Shown here in pieces: positions 24,584 to 32,765 of a DNA stretch of 40,850 nt. Positions within the stretch are counted from its first letter, which is position 1, and every line of letters starts with the position of its first letter. The translations under genes were made by a program, and so were the position numbers. Source of the DNA: Anaerolineales bacterium (lineage in GTDB: Bacteria; Chloroflexota; Anaerolineae; Anaerolineales; Villigracilaceae); assembly GCA_030018695.1 (NCBI GenBank), contig JASEHI010000017.1, forward strand, positions 1 to 40,850, written 5' to 3'. Under the pieces are notes generated by a model. The model made no database searches, was not told where the DNA came from, and saw nothing but the letters and a program-made list of their open reading frames with translations.

Positions 24584-25967
24584 CGTTTTCTCCTTGATTC
24601 AGCAGTTTGAATTCATCCACTTTGAGAAATCTTGGCTGATGCAATTTCACGGCATCCAATGTAGTTAAATTTTCTTTCATTCGTTCAAAATATTTTTCTT
24701 CTTGTTCTGTCAAAAAGAAATATCTCCCTAAATTATTTGCTGCTTTACCCAAAGTGCCGCTACCTCCAAAGGGGTCAAAGACCAAATCTCCCTTATACGA
24801 ATAGAACTCGACGACGCGGTTACACAAAGCTATGGGAAATACCGCTGTATGTACACTATCAAATGCCGGGTCGATTTTCCAGACGTTAGAGGTCTCATAT
24901 TCACCATTAACTTTGCTCTCCTCAACAGCTTTCCAACTATATTGATGAATATTCCAATCGAGCAATTTTTCAGTTTCTTTGCGATAGACCATCAAATATT
25001 CTGTTACAGCATTGGGTTTATAACCCAGTGGTTTACGGTGTTGTAAAAAACCTGCATTTCGGTTCTTCACACACGTTTCGGGTTTTAGCCAAACAAGGTC
25101 ATCTATAAATTCCCACCCGCTTTCACCCAAACGAGCGTGTAGGTCGAAAGGTATAGGATACCTTTTGCTTGCATGGGATCGACTCATTCGAGGAATGATG
25201 ATCGGTGATGTGTTAACGATTAGAAACCGGCCTTCCTTTGTCACTCTATGTACTTCACTAAATACTTCCATTAGAAAATCAAGGTAGGCTTTATAACTTT
25301 CATATATTGCATAATCACGTGCGTTGTAATAGGGCGGTGATGTAAAAGTGAGATGCACGGATTCATCAGGAACGTGTCTCAGAATCTCCCGCACATCCCC
25401 GTGTACGACAACATTTTTCATAAAATCAGGAGATGATGGATGAGGTTGCTGATTTTTAGAGTTGTGGTTTTGCGAAAATTCTCGCCGAATAACGCTTTGA
25501 ACCATCTCATTCGGATGGTTCTCGAGATTTCTAAGAGCTTTTTGTGCTTCAATGTTGGTTTTGAATACAAGTAACCCACGGATAGCTTGTAAGACTACTT
25601 TGGGATCACTATCGTCCAATAACTCGATAAGGTAAGGTATAGTTTGCTGTGTTCTCATTCTCCCAATGGATGAAACAGCCTCACGCCTCACCATTGAATC
25701 TTTGTCGTATTTGGCTGTTCGTAAAAGCAATCCTATAAAGTCAGGGTTTGATATTTTGCCAAGATTCTTAACTGCCCAAAACCTCACACTATCATTGAGG
25801 TGGACGATTAATGGCACGAACACTTCTCCTTTAAAACCGTTTGGCAAATAGCCCAAGTTTTCAAGGATAAAAAATAACTCTCGGCTTTCTTGCGTTTCCC
25901 GAATCAGCCGATACAATTCCTCAAAATTTTTCCGTTTAAGTTCTTGAATATATTCTTTTGTGACCAT
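24567..25967 (-). CDS. HEAT-repeat DNA methyltransferase (probably N4-cytosine)
   Basis: The 466-aa protein joins an N-terminal helical-repeat region (about residues 20-170, HEAT-like: VRFWAVKNLGKI, VRREAVSSIGRM, VVLQAIRGLLVF) to a methylase domain. Motif IV is TSPPYYN, the form common in N4-cytosine enzymes, and motif I FDPFGGSGTLGKAA comes late, giving beta-class order. N4C modification fits a CfrBI-like partner. The two genes overlap by 17 bp as an operon. The ATG at 25967 is preferred over a TTG two codons earlier. The locus is AT-richer than its neighbours, suggesting transfer. Confidence 0.88.
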   Translation of the reverse strand: MVTKEYIQELKRKNFEELYRLIRETQESRELFFILENLGYLPNGFKGEVFVPLIVHLNDSVRFWAVKNLGKISNPDFIGLLLRTAKYDKDSMVRREAVSSIGRMRTQQTIPYLIELLDDSDPKVVLQAIRGLLVFKTNIEAQKALRNLENHPNEMVQSVIRREFSQNHNSKNQQPHPSSPDFMKNVVVHGDVREILRHVPDESVHLTFTSPPYYNARDYAIYESYKAYLDFLMEVFSEVHRVTKEGRFLIVNTSPIIIPRMSRSHASKRYPIPFDLHARLGESGWEFIDDLVWLKPETCVKNRNAGFLQHRKPLGYKPNAVTEYLMVYRKETEKLLDWNIHQYSWKAVEESKVNGEYETSNVWKIDPAFDSVHTAVFPIALCNRVVEFYSYKGDLVFDPFGGSGTLGKAANNLGRYFFLTEQEEKYFERMKENLTTLDAVKLHQPRFLKVDEFKLLNQGENDGHNN

Positions 25968-26085
25968 ACCCAATCACTCGATAAATGGATTTTCCAAAGT
26001 ATAACCGTTTCTCCCTGTATGGTCTATGATAGTTCTATTCTCATGATTTGTATGCGGAAAAAACCTTATATTTACAATCCGCCTA

Positions 26086-26110
26086 CGGGTCGTCCATCGT
26101 CTTATCGTCC
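26086..26110 (-). repeat. Short word array at the peptidase stop codon
   Basis: On the minus strand GACGATAA, GACGATG, GACGACC. The first unit carries the TAA stop of the M24 peptidase gene (26102-26104). Confidence 0.6.
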
Positions 26111-27352
26111 GTGCCATTTCTTCATCTTCAACACCAAATCATACGGATACTCCGCCAGAATCTCGGTCTTCCCATCCGGTCGTATCCAAACACTGTCTTC
26201 AATCCGCACGCCCATGCCCTTTTCGGGGTAATACAGGCCAGGTTCCACCGTCACAACGACGCCGGGTTTCAGGATGTTGTCGTCCGCCGCGGTCAGCCCA
26301 GACCAGGGCCGCTCGTGGACGTTCAGCCCCAGCCCGTGCCCCAGCGAATGGACGTAGCCCTCGAGCGGGGCCTGGGTGTTGAGCGGCGACTTGTGTCCCA
26401 TCGCCTCGAATTCCTCGCAGACATACCGGTTGAGGTTTTTGAACGCTGTGTTCAGGTCGAAGTTCTCCATCACCTTGTCGAACACAGTTTTTACTTCATC
26501 GTAGAGTTTCTGCGCTTCAGACGTGGCGTAGCCCAGGCACCAGGTGCGGGTGAAATCGTAGAAATAGCCGCCGCCCGCCTCGCACGGGTAGATGTCAAAG
26601 ACAATGGTCTGACCCAGGCGCAGCAGGTCGGTTGGCGTGCCGCTGGAGTGCGGGACACCGGCATCCCGCCCGATGGCGAAAATGGCGCCTTCGGGATTTT
26701 CTGCGCCCAACTCGGCCAGCCAGAGATTGATTTTGGATTTGACCTCCGAGACAGTCAGCGGCGTGCCATCTTCTTTCAGCAAGACTTCATCGTCCCGCAC
26801 CTCGCGGCCGGTGAGATACTCGGCGACCCTCCCCACGACCTGGGTCGTGATCCTGCCCATCTTGCGGATGCGCGCCACCTCGCCCTCGTCCTTGGTCTCC
26901 ATGGCCTTCATGAAAAGCGAATCATCGCGCGTCTCGCCGACCAGTTCGAGCTCCGGCATGAGTTTCTGCAAGTGGGTAAAGATGGCGAAGGCCGCACCCA
27001 GGTCGGTGTGCCCGTAGATGCCGACGCGACCTTGCACACCCTGGTCGGTGAACATGCGCTTGTAGCGGATGGCGGCGGCCAGGGCCGGGTCACCGTGCGC
27101 TTCTTTCAGCAATGCCTCGTAATTGTAGGTGCTGTACGGGATAACCTTCAGCCCGGATTTGGCGGCTTCGTCGCGTTCCATGTCATTGCAGAAGAGCACA
27201 GCCTCACCGCCGCGCTTCTTGATCAGCGTCGCGCCGCTGACATGCCCGCCGCCGGTCAGGTAGTACATCGGCGGGTTATGCTCGGCGTTGCCGATGACGA
27301 GGATGGCATCCAGGTTTTTGGCTTGCATGAGGGCGTCGAGGTCGGATTTCAT
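26102..27352 (-). CDS. M24 family Xaa-Pro aminopeptidase-like metallopeptidase
   Basis: The 416-aa protein has an N-terminal creatinase-like domain and a C-terminal pita-bread domain. The five metal ligands are visible: Asp in VFDIYP, Asp in YDFTRTW, His in SLGHGLGLN, Glu in VEPGLYY and Glu in RIEDSV. It cleaves N-terminal residues before proline, or acts on dipeptides (prolidase); the two cannot be separated here. A word array lies on its upstream side (27368-27405). Confidence 0.92.
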   Translation of the reverse strand: MKSDLDALMQAKNLDAILVIGNAEHNPPMYYLTGGGHVSGATLIKKRGGEAVLFCNDMERDEAAKSGLKVIPYSTYNYEALLKEAHGDPALAAAIRYKRMFTDQGVQGRVGIYGHTDLGAAFAIFTHLQKLMPELELVGETRDDSLFMKAMETKDEGEVARIRKMGRITTQVVGRVAEYLTGREVRDDEVLLKEDGTPLTVSEVKSKINLWLAELGAENPEGAIFAIGRDAGVPHSSGTPTDLLRLGQTIVFDIYPCEAGGGYFYDFTRTWCLGYATSEAQKLYDEVKTVFDKVMENFDLNTAFKNLNRYVCEEFEAMGHKSPLNTQAPLEGYVHSLGHGLGLNVHERPWSGLTAADDNILKPGVVVTVEPGLYYPEKGMGVRIEDSVWIRPDGKTEILAEYPYDLVLKMKKWHGR

Positions 27353-27367
27353 GTTGCTCCTTGAGTT

Positions 27368-27405
27368 TTTAACGCGAATGGCGCGAATGGGCGAATGACG
27401 CGAAT
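27368..27405 (+). repeat. Left arm of inverted GCGAAT word array flanking the GxxExxY gene
   Basis: A 38-bp tract of GCGAAT-type words spaced 8-9 bp apart. It matches the reverse complement of 27893-27930 with only 4 mismatches. Confidence 0.9.
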
Positions 27406-27411
27406 AAGAGA

Positions 27412-27846
27412 CTATTTTCTGGTTGACGTAAGAATTCGAGGAGTGCGCGCTGGAAGAGAGGCTTTTCCTTTGGTGTTTACGACGCGGCTGGATTGGACGC
27501 GCGGCGTGCCGAAATTGATGACGATGGCGAGTTCAAGGCCGGTGGCTTTGAGATAGGAGAGGGCTTGCTGTTCGTGAACAGGTGCGATCTCGCTCACCGC
27601 TTTGTACTCCAAGATCACGCGCCCGTTCACAATATTGTCGAGGACAAACTCGCCGAGAGGCTCACCTTTGTAGCAAACCGTAACGCGCTTTTCTCGTTCA
27701 ATTTCCATACCACGCGCAATCAGTTCGCGCGCCATCGCCTCTTCGTAGATGCTTTCTGGAAAGCCTGGCCCCAACTGGTTGTGCACCTCGAACGCCGCAT
27801 TCATAATCTGGAAAGACAGAACTTTCTCGATAATCTCATCAGTCAT
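27412..27846 (-). CDS. GxxExxY family protein (PD-(D/E)XK nuclease-like)
   Basis: The 144-aa protein has the family signature GPGFPESIYEEA (residues 26-37). Further on, VLDNIVNGRVILEYKA supplies an Asp followed 11-13 residues later by ExK, the PD-(D/E)XK catalytic pattern. QQALSYLKATGLELAIVINFG follows. The family (TIGR04256/PF13366) has no established function. The last 25 or so residues after INFG are basic and look less conserved. It lies between two inverted 38-bp arrays of the same word, between the peptidase and selA genes. Confidence 0.85.
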   Translation of the reverse strand: MTDEIIEKVLSFQIMNAAFEVHNQLGPGFPESIYEEAMARELIARGMEIEREKRVTVCYKGEPLGEFVLDNIVNGRVILEYKAVSEIAPVHEQQALSYLKATGLELAIVINFGTPRVQSSRVVNTKGKASLPARTPRILTSTRK

Positions 27847-27892
27847 CTCATCCTCCCAAAGTCTTCACCGCCATAAGACAAATCCAAAAAAC

Positions 27893-27930
27893 ATTCGCGC
27901 TATTCGCCCATTCGCGAAATTCGCGTTAAA
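27893..27930 (-). repeat. Right arm of inverted GCGAAT word array
   Basis: A 38-bp tract, the inverted partner of 27368-27405. It contains the TAA stop of selA (27926-27928). Together the arms delimit a 563-bp unit carrying the GxxExxY gene. Confidence 0.9.
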
Positions 27931-29284
27931 TCTTTAGAACATTATGCAACCCAACCAGCAGCGCCCCCTCCTGCTCCGGCAGCACCGTTCGCGGGTCGAG
28001 CAGGACGCGATCATTCTCTGTGCGCGCAATGATGGGCGGCTGCTGATTGCGCAGTTTTTCGAGGAACTTATCGGGACTGCGGACGGACAGCGAAAGCAAA
28101 AACGTGGGTATGTTCTCGCCTGGCAGGCTGCCCCCGCCGACGGTCGCTTCTCCCGCCACAATCTCACCCTGGCCGAGTTCTTTTACCCAACCCTCGGCGC
28201 GGGCTTTGACCTGCTCCGGCGTGGCGGCGATCATGCGCCAGATGGGAATCTCGCGCTCGGCTTCATCTTTGAGATAATGCAGCAGCGTGGCGGTGATACC
28301 CGCCAGACATACTTTATCGGCGCGCACGGCGCGCGCCAGTGGATGCTTCTTGATTTTGGCGATCAGGTCGGCGCGTCCGAGGATGATCCCCGCCTGCGGA
28401 CCGCCGAGCAGCTTGTCGCCGGAGAAGCAGAGGATGTCTGCTCCAGTGACCAGTGATTCATGGATGGTTGGCTCGTGCGCGATGCCATATTTGGCCGTAT
28501 CCAGAAATGCGCCGGAGCCGAGGTCGTCCACGAATGGCACGCCAGCCCGGTGGGAAACAATGGCGATCTCCTTTAATTCCGGCTCTTCGGTGAAGCCGAG
28601 CATCTTGAAATTCGAGCGATGGACGTGCATGACCAGCGCGGCCGGTTCTGCCAGGGCTTGCTCGTAATCGGAGAGGTGGATGCGGTTGGTCGTCCCGACT
28701 TCGACCAGTCTCGCGCCAGATTGTTTCATCACGTCTGGCACGCGGAATCCGCCGCCGATTTCGACCAGTTGCGAGCGGGCGATGATGACGCGCCTGCGGT
28801 TCGCCAGGGCTGCCAGTGTCAGCAACACAGCCGCAGCGTTGTTGTTGACCACCAGTGCAGCCTGCGCGCCGGTCAATTGCTTGAGAATCGTTTCAGCGTG
28901 GATCAGCCGCGAGCCGCGCTTGCCCGTCCCCAAGTCAAATTCGAGGTTCGAGTAGCCGCGCCCTACCTCCTGCATGGCACGGAGTGTGGCGGCGCTCAAA
29001 GGCGCGCGGCCTAAATTGGTATGCAAGATGACCCCGCTGGCATTGATGAGCGGTAGAAGCGTGGGTGTCGTCCAATCGTCGAGCAAAACCGAGGCGCGCT
29101 CAAGGATGCCTGCGCGGTCGGGCCGGGTGAGGTCAACGCCATTCGAAACGGACGCCCGCACCTCGTCCAGCACGCTGCGGATGGCTTTCAGGGTCAGTGG
29201 ACGCCCAAAAGCAGCGATCAGCTCCTCTGCCAGTCGCGTTTGTAACAGTTGTTCGACGGAAGGGATGGATCGGAAGTCAGTCAT
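27926..29284 (-). CDS. selA: L-seryl-tRNA(Sec) selenium transferase
   Basis: This PLP enzyme converts Ser-tRNA(Sec) to selenocysteinyl-tRNA. The 452-aa protein has the family N-terminus (IPSVEQLLQTRLAEELI), INASGVILHTNLGRAPLS, VNNNAAAVLLTL, and the PLP Lys in CFSGDKLLGGPQAG (about residue 294). Its end (ENDRVLLDPRTVLPEQE) is typical. No selB, selD or tRNA-Sec is in the window. It overlaps the upstream membrane protein gene as ATGA, so they are cotranscribed. Confidence 0.95.
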   Translation of the reverse strand: MTDFRSIPSVEQLLQTRLAEELIAAFGRPLTLKAIRSVLDEVRASVSNGVDLTRPDRAGILERASVLLDDWTTPTLLPLINASGVILHTNLGRAPLSAATLRAMQEVGRGYSNLEFDLGTGKRGSRLIHAETILKQLTGAQAALVVNNNAAAVLLTLAALANRRRVIIARSQLVEIGGGFRVPDVMKQSGARLVEVGTTNRIHLSDYEQALAEPAALVMHVHRSNFKMLGFTEEPELKEIAIVSHRAGVPFVDDLGSGAFLDTAKYGIAHEPTIHESLVTGADILCFSGDKLLGGPQAGIILGRADLIAKIKKHPLARAVRADKVCLAGITATLLHYLKDEAEREIPIWRMIAATPEQVKARAEGWVKELGQGEIVAGEATVGGGSLPGENIPTFLLSLSVRSPDKFLEKLRNQQPPIIARTENDRVLLDPRTVLPEQEGALLVGLHNVLKI

Positions 29285-29727
29285 TCGAGATCCGGCGGCG
29301 CTGGCGAAGGCGGGGCAGGCTGGTCGCTGATCCCCGAAGGCATCCAGCGCGACTTTTCCCTCATGCGAATCAGATACTCGATGGCAGCCAAGCCGGCTGC
29401 CAATCCAAAAACGGATCCCCAGTTGAGCAGGCGACCGAGTTGCAGCCAGGCCAGTGTGCTGCCGTAAACGCCAAACCAGATGGCCTGCCGTAGGATGACG
29501 TTTTCACCTGCGGGCGGGTCAGATGGGAAGCGCAGGTTGAGAAACCAGGTGACGGGCAGGGCGGTGCCGGTCAGGGCCAGCGTCCAGAGGACAAAAAATC
29601 CCCAGCGCGGCCAGACGGTCGGCTCGGTCATGAAGATGAGCAGAGCCAATCCACCCCAGCCTAAGGTGAACATGACGATAGTCGCGGCCAGAAATGGCCG
29701 AAATGAGAAGGTTGGTCGAGTTTCCAT
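29281..29727 (-). CDS. Four-helix membrane protein, unknown function
   Basis: The 148-aa protein has about four hydrophobic helices (ATIVMFTLGWGGLALLIF, WGFFVLWTLALTGTALPV, AIWFGVYGSTLAWLQL, WGSVFGLAAGLAAIEYL) and a Pro-rich tail. Its stop overlaps the selA start (ATGA). On the minus strand TATAAT (29737-29742) lies 9 bp before the ATG, consistent with a nearly leaderless mRNA. No function is recognised. Confidence 0.8.
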   Translation of the reverse strand: METRPTFSFRPFLAATIVMFTLGWGGLALLIFMTEPTVWPRWGFFVLWTLALTGTALPVTWFLNLRFPSDPPAGENVILRQAIWFGVYGSTLAWLQLGRLLNWGSVFGLAAGLAAIEYLIRMREKSRWMPSGISDQPAPPSPAPPDLE

Positions 29728-29758
29728 GTCAGTTGAATTATACTCTACCGGCTCATTG

Positions 29759-29764
29759 TATAAT
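29759..29764 (+). promoter_or_regulatory. Possible -10 box for the acyl-CoA synthetase gene
   Basis: Perfect TATAAT on the plus strand. The nearest -35-like TTGAAT (29733-29738) is 20 bp away, too far for a standard promoter, so the assignment is weak. Confidence 0.35.
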
Positions 29765-29840
29765 CAGCGTGTTGTCCAGCGCGTCGCTCTCATTCTGCTC
29801 CACAAATAACTCTCCTGCCTCCTGCCTATTTCTTTCTCCT

Positions 29841-29910
29841 CACTCTTCACTCCTCACTCTTCACTCATCACTCATCACTCATCACTCTTCACTCTTCACT
29901 CTTCACTCCT
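29841..29910 (+). repeat. Ten-unit heptamer array CACTCNT
   Basis: Ten consecutive 7-bp units, each CACTCNT with N being T, C or A. Only the sixth base varies. It ends 12 bp before the ATG of the acyl-CoA synthetase gene and replaces any Shine-Dalgarno. Confidence 0.95.
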
Positions 29911-29922
29911 CACCGCTTCCCT

Positions 29923-32016
29923 ATGACTGATAACACCCTCACTCCCTTCTTCCAGCCGCGCGGCGTCGTCATCGTCGGCGCATCCAGCAACCCGACCAAA
30001 TTGGGCTATGGTGTGGCGCGTAACCTGGTAAATAGTGGCTACGATGGTGCGATCCACTTCGTCAGCCAGAAGAGCGGCAACCTGTTTGGCCGCCCGGTGT
30101 ATCCGACGCTGGCCGAGGTTCCCGATCCGGTGGACCTGGCCGTGCTGATTGTCCCTGCACCCGGCGTGACGGACGCCTTGCGCGACTGCGCGGCGCGCAA
30201 CATCCATGCGGCGATCATCGTCTCGTCCGGCTTTCGTGAGGCTGGCGCGGAGGGGGCGGCCCTGGAAGCCGAAGTCCTGCGCTTAGCCAAGTTGAGTAAC
30301 ATCCGCCTCATCGGGCCGAACTGCATCGGACTGCTGGATACGCACCTGCCGCTGGATACCACTTTCCTGCCGCCGCCCATGCCGCAATCTGGCGACGTGG
30401 CTTTCATCTCGCAGTCAGGGGCGATCTGCGCCGCGATCATTGATTGGGCGCGCGGCCAGGGCTTCGGTTTTTCGCGGCTCATCTCGCTCGGCAACCAGGC
30501 GGATGTCAACGAGACGGATATGCTCGCCGCCGTCGCTGAAGACGAGCACACCCGTGTCCTGACCCTCTACCTCGAAGGTGTGAGCGACGGTCAGCGTTTT
30601 ATCGAGGCAGCCGCCCGTGTGGCGCGCCGCAAGCCGGTCATCGCGCTCAAGGTCGGGCGCTTCGCCAGCGGCCAGCGCGCCGCCGCCTCGCACACCGGCG
30701 CGCTCGCTGGTCAGGATGCCGCTTATACCGCCGCCTTCGAGAAGGCCGGTATCTTCCGCGCTGGGACCAGCGAGGAGATGTTCGACTGGGCTTCGGCGCT
30801 GACCTCCTGCCCGCTGCCAAAAGGCCGCAAAATGGCAGTGCTGACCAACGCCGGCGGACCGGGCGTGATTGCCGCAGATGCGCTTGAGATCCATGGTCTG
30901 ACGCTGGCCGAGCTTGGCGCGGATACACATGCTGCCCTGGCGAGCCGGCTGCCTCCCGCCGCCGGCCTCCACAATCCAATTGACATGCTCGCCTCGGCCT
31001 CGCCCGAAACCTACGCTGCCTGCCTGCGCCTGCTGCTCGACGATCCCAACGTGGACGGTGCGCTGGTCATCCTGCCCCCGCCTCCCATGTTTAGCGCTGA
31101 ATCGGTCGCCGACTCGCTGATCCCGCTGATCCACACCTCCCCCAAACCGGTCGTGGTGGCGCTGATGGGCGAGACGCTCATTCAAAAGGCCGCTGAATGT
31201 TTCCGCCTCGCCCGCGTGCCTGAGTACCGCTTCCCGGAGCGGGCTGCCTCGGCGCTGGCGGTGCTGGCAGACCGGGCTGAATTTTTGGGAAAATCGGAGC
31301 AGATTCCAGCTCCATTGCTGGATATTGACCATCCGGCCGCGCAGGCCGCCCTGGCCGAAGCCAAGCCCGGATGCTTTCTGGACCCCGAGCCTGCGACCCG
31401 TTTACTGGCTGCATACGGCATCCCGACCGCGCCCGTCAAACTGGCACGCAGTGAGGCCGAAGCCGCCGAGAGCGTGGCACAGTTGGGTTTCCCTGTGGCG
31501 CTGAAAGTCGCCTCGCCGGATATTCCTCACAAATCCGATCTGGGCGGTGTGCTGTTGAATGTTCAGACTGCGGAAGAAGCCGCGGCGGGCTTCCTCACGG
31601 TGAAAGAGCGCGCCCTCCGCGCCCGCCCGGATGCCAAAATCGAAGGTGTGCACCTCCAGCGTATGTTGCCGGATGGACAGGAAGTAATCATTGGGGCAAG
31701 GCGTGATGAACAGTTCGGCGCGTTGATGATGTTCGGTTCCGGCGGCGTGGAGGTGGAAGGGCTGAAAGACGTGGCCTTCGCCCTCGCCCCGCTGACTGAC
31801 GCCGATGCTGAAGGTATGCTCCGCCGCACCTGGGCAGGCAGGAAACTGGCCGGCTTTCGTAACATTTCCCCGGCAGACGCCGCAGCCGTGAAAGACGTGC
31901 TGGTGCGCCTGGCGCAATTGGCGCACGATTTGCCGGAAATCGGCGAAATCGAAATCAATCCGTTGAGCGTAATGGAAAAAGGCGCGGTCGCGGTGGATGT
32001 GAGGGTGAGGATGTGA
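29923..32016 (+). CDS. ADP-forming acyl-CoA synthetase (acetate-CoA ligase type)
   Basis: It interconverts acyl-CoA plus ADP and phosphate with acid, CoA and ATP. The 697-aa fused form has a CoA-binding Rossmann domain (GVVIVGASSNPTKLGYGVARNL), succinyl-CoA ligase-like domains with the phosphohistidine motif AASHTGALAGQD (about residue 250), and a C-terminal ATP-grasp domain (about residues 480-697; KVASPDIPHKSDLGGV). There is no acetyltransferase domain, so it is not a Pat-type regulator. The ATG follows CACTCNT repeats with no ribosome binding site. Confidence 0.92.
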   Translation: MTDNTLTPFFQPRGVVIVGASSNPTKLGYGVARNLVNSGYDGAIHFVSQKSGNLFGRPVYPTLAEVPDPVDLAVLIVPAPGVTDALRDCAARNIHAAIIVSSGFREAGAEGAALEAEVLRLAKLSNIRLIGPNCIGLLDTHLPLDTTFLPPPMPQSGDVAFISQSGAICAAIIDWARGQGFGFSRLISLGNQADVNETDMLAAVAEDEHTRVLTLYLEGVSDGQRFIEAAARVARRKPVIALKVGRFASGQRAAASHTGALAGQDAAYTAAFEKAGIFRAGTSEEMFDWASALTSCPLPKGRKMAVLTNAGGPGVIAADALEIHGLTLAELGADTHAALASRLPPAAGLHNPIDMLASASPETYAACLRLLLDDPNVDGALVILPPPPMFSAESVADSLIPLIHTSPKPVVVALMGETLIQKAAECFRLARVPEYRFPERAASALAVLADRAEFLGKSEQIPAPLLDIDHPAAQAALAEAKPGCFLDPEPATRLLAAYGIPTAPVKLARSEAEAAESVAQLGFPVALKVASPDIPHKSDLGGVLLNVQTAEEAAAGFLTVKERALRARPDAKIEGVHLQRMLPDGQEVIIGARRDEQFGALMMFGSGGVEVEGLKDVAFALAPLTDADAEGMLRRTWAGRKLAGFRNISPADAAAVKDVLVRLAQLAHDLPEIGEIEINPLSVMEKGAVAVDVRVRM

Positions 32017-32026
32017 AATCGGGCTA

Positions 32027-32560
32027 TTAGAAATTCAGGGTAGATATTGCGTTTAATCCGATCATTACTATCATTGGGCATCCCAGGCACAAGCTGATTG
32101 CCAGGAGAATAATCCCTAAAACCATCGCAAGGGTATTTCCACCGGCCTTCCGTTCCAGGACAGCATCCGCCGGGTTGGCCGGGTCGTAGTAGATGGTCAC
32201 CTGCGCCCCGAGCGGGTAGCGCGCCAGGGCCGCCTGGGCTTTGGCGTAATTGCGGTAGCCCTGGGTAAAACCGAAGGTGATCTTGTTCCCTTTGTATTCC
32301 TGTCCAGCCACGTTATAAGTGAATTTCACCGCCGGTGAGTAGGATGTGCTCGTATCGCCATCCGAATCTGTGCTGGTGCTTTCGGCGATTCTGGCTTCGA
32401 GGATCTGTCCTTGCGTGGCGGGCCAACCCTGGCTGGCTTCGGCCTTCTTGCGATCTTTGAAGCTCTTGATGAGCAGAAAAACCCCAGCGCCGGCGAAAGC
32501 CAGGATGACTATCCCCCCGCAGCAATAACCGATTAGCTGAAAAATCAAAGTGTTATTCAT
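32027..32560 (-). CDS. DUF3592 membrane protein
   Basis: The 177-aa protein has an N-terminal helix (IGYCCGGIVILAFAGAGVFLLI), a soluble beta-rich domain with the DUF3592 pattern (WPATQGQILEARI, SYSPAVKFTYNVAGQEYKG, YPLGAQVTIYYDPANPADAVLE), and a C-terminal helix. The function of the family is unknown. The start follows AGGAGG. It is convergent with the acyl-CoA synthetase gene. Confidence 0.85.
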   Translation of the reverse strand: MNNTLIFQLIGYCCGGIVILAFAGAGVFLLIKSFKDRKKAEASQGWPATQGQILEARIAESTSTDSDGDTSTSYSPAVKFTYNVAGQEYKGNKITFGFTQGYRNYAKAQAALARYPLGAQVTIYYDPANPADAVLERKAGGNTLAMVLGIILLAISLCLGCPMIVMIGLNAISTLNF

Positions 32561-32637
32561 GAAAGCCTCCTGCAGGAATATTAGCGAATTTCCTAAAAAA
32601 AGTCAAGTGTATCATCTTGATAATTTCGGGGTCTGGA

Positions 32638-32765
32638 AATTGATTAGGGTGTGTTTCAAATGAGTTGAAGTAAGAACGTCCCGAAGGTTTTGCTGAGAAA
32701 ATTTGATCGTTTTTTGCCAACCTTCGGGACGGTTTCAACTGAAATGAAACACACCCAATTGATTA
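32638..32765. repeat. 110-bp palindromic element, copy 3, with 9-bp target duplication
   Basis: The element itself spans 32647-32756. AATTGATTA flanks it directly on both sides (32638-32646 and 32757-32765), the mark of a transposition-type insertion. Ends GGGTGTGTTTCA and TGAAACACACCC are inverted. The inner arms CGTCCCGAAGGTT/AACCTTCGGGACG surround an AT-rich centre. It lies between the DUF3592 and desulfhydrase genes. Confidence 0.95.

Noticed and set aside
26048-27364. Long plus-strand frame of 438 codons
   Set aside because: It is antisense to the M24 peptidase, whose five metal ligands are all visible on the minus strand.
27926-29284. Selenoprotein genes near selA
   Set aside because: I found no gene in the window with an in-frame TGA at a known selenocysteine position and no tRNA-Sec.
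29841-29910. CRISPR array
   Set aside because: The units are only 7 bp with no spacers; it is a simple tandem repeat. No cas genes are in the window.
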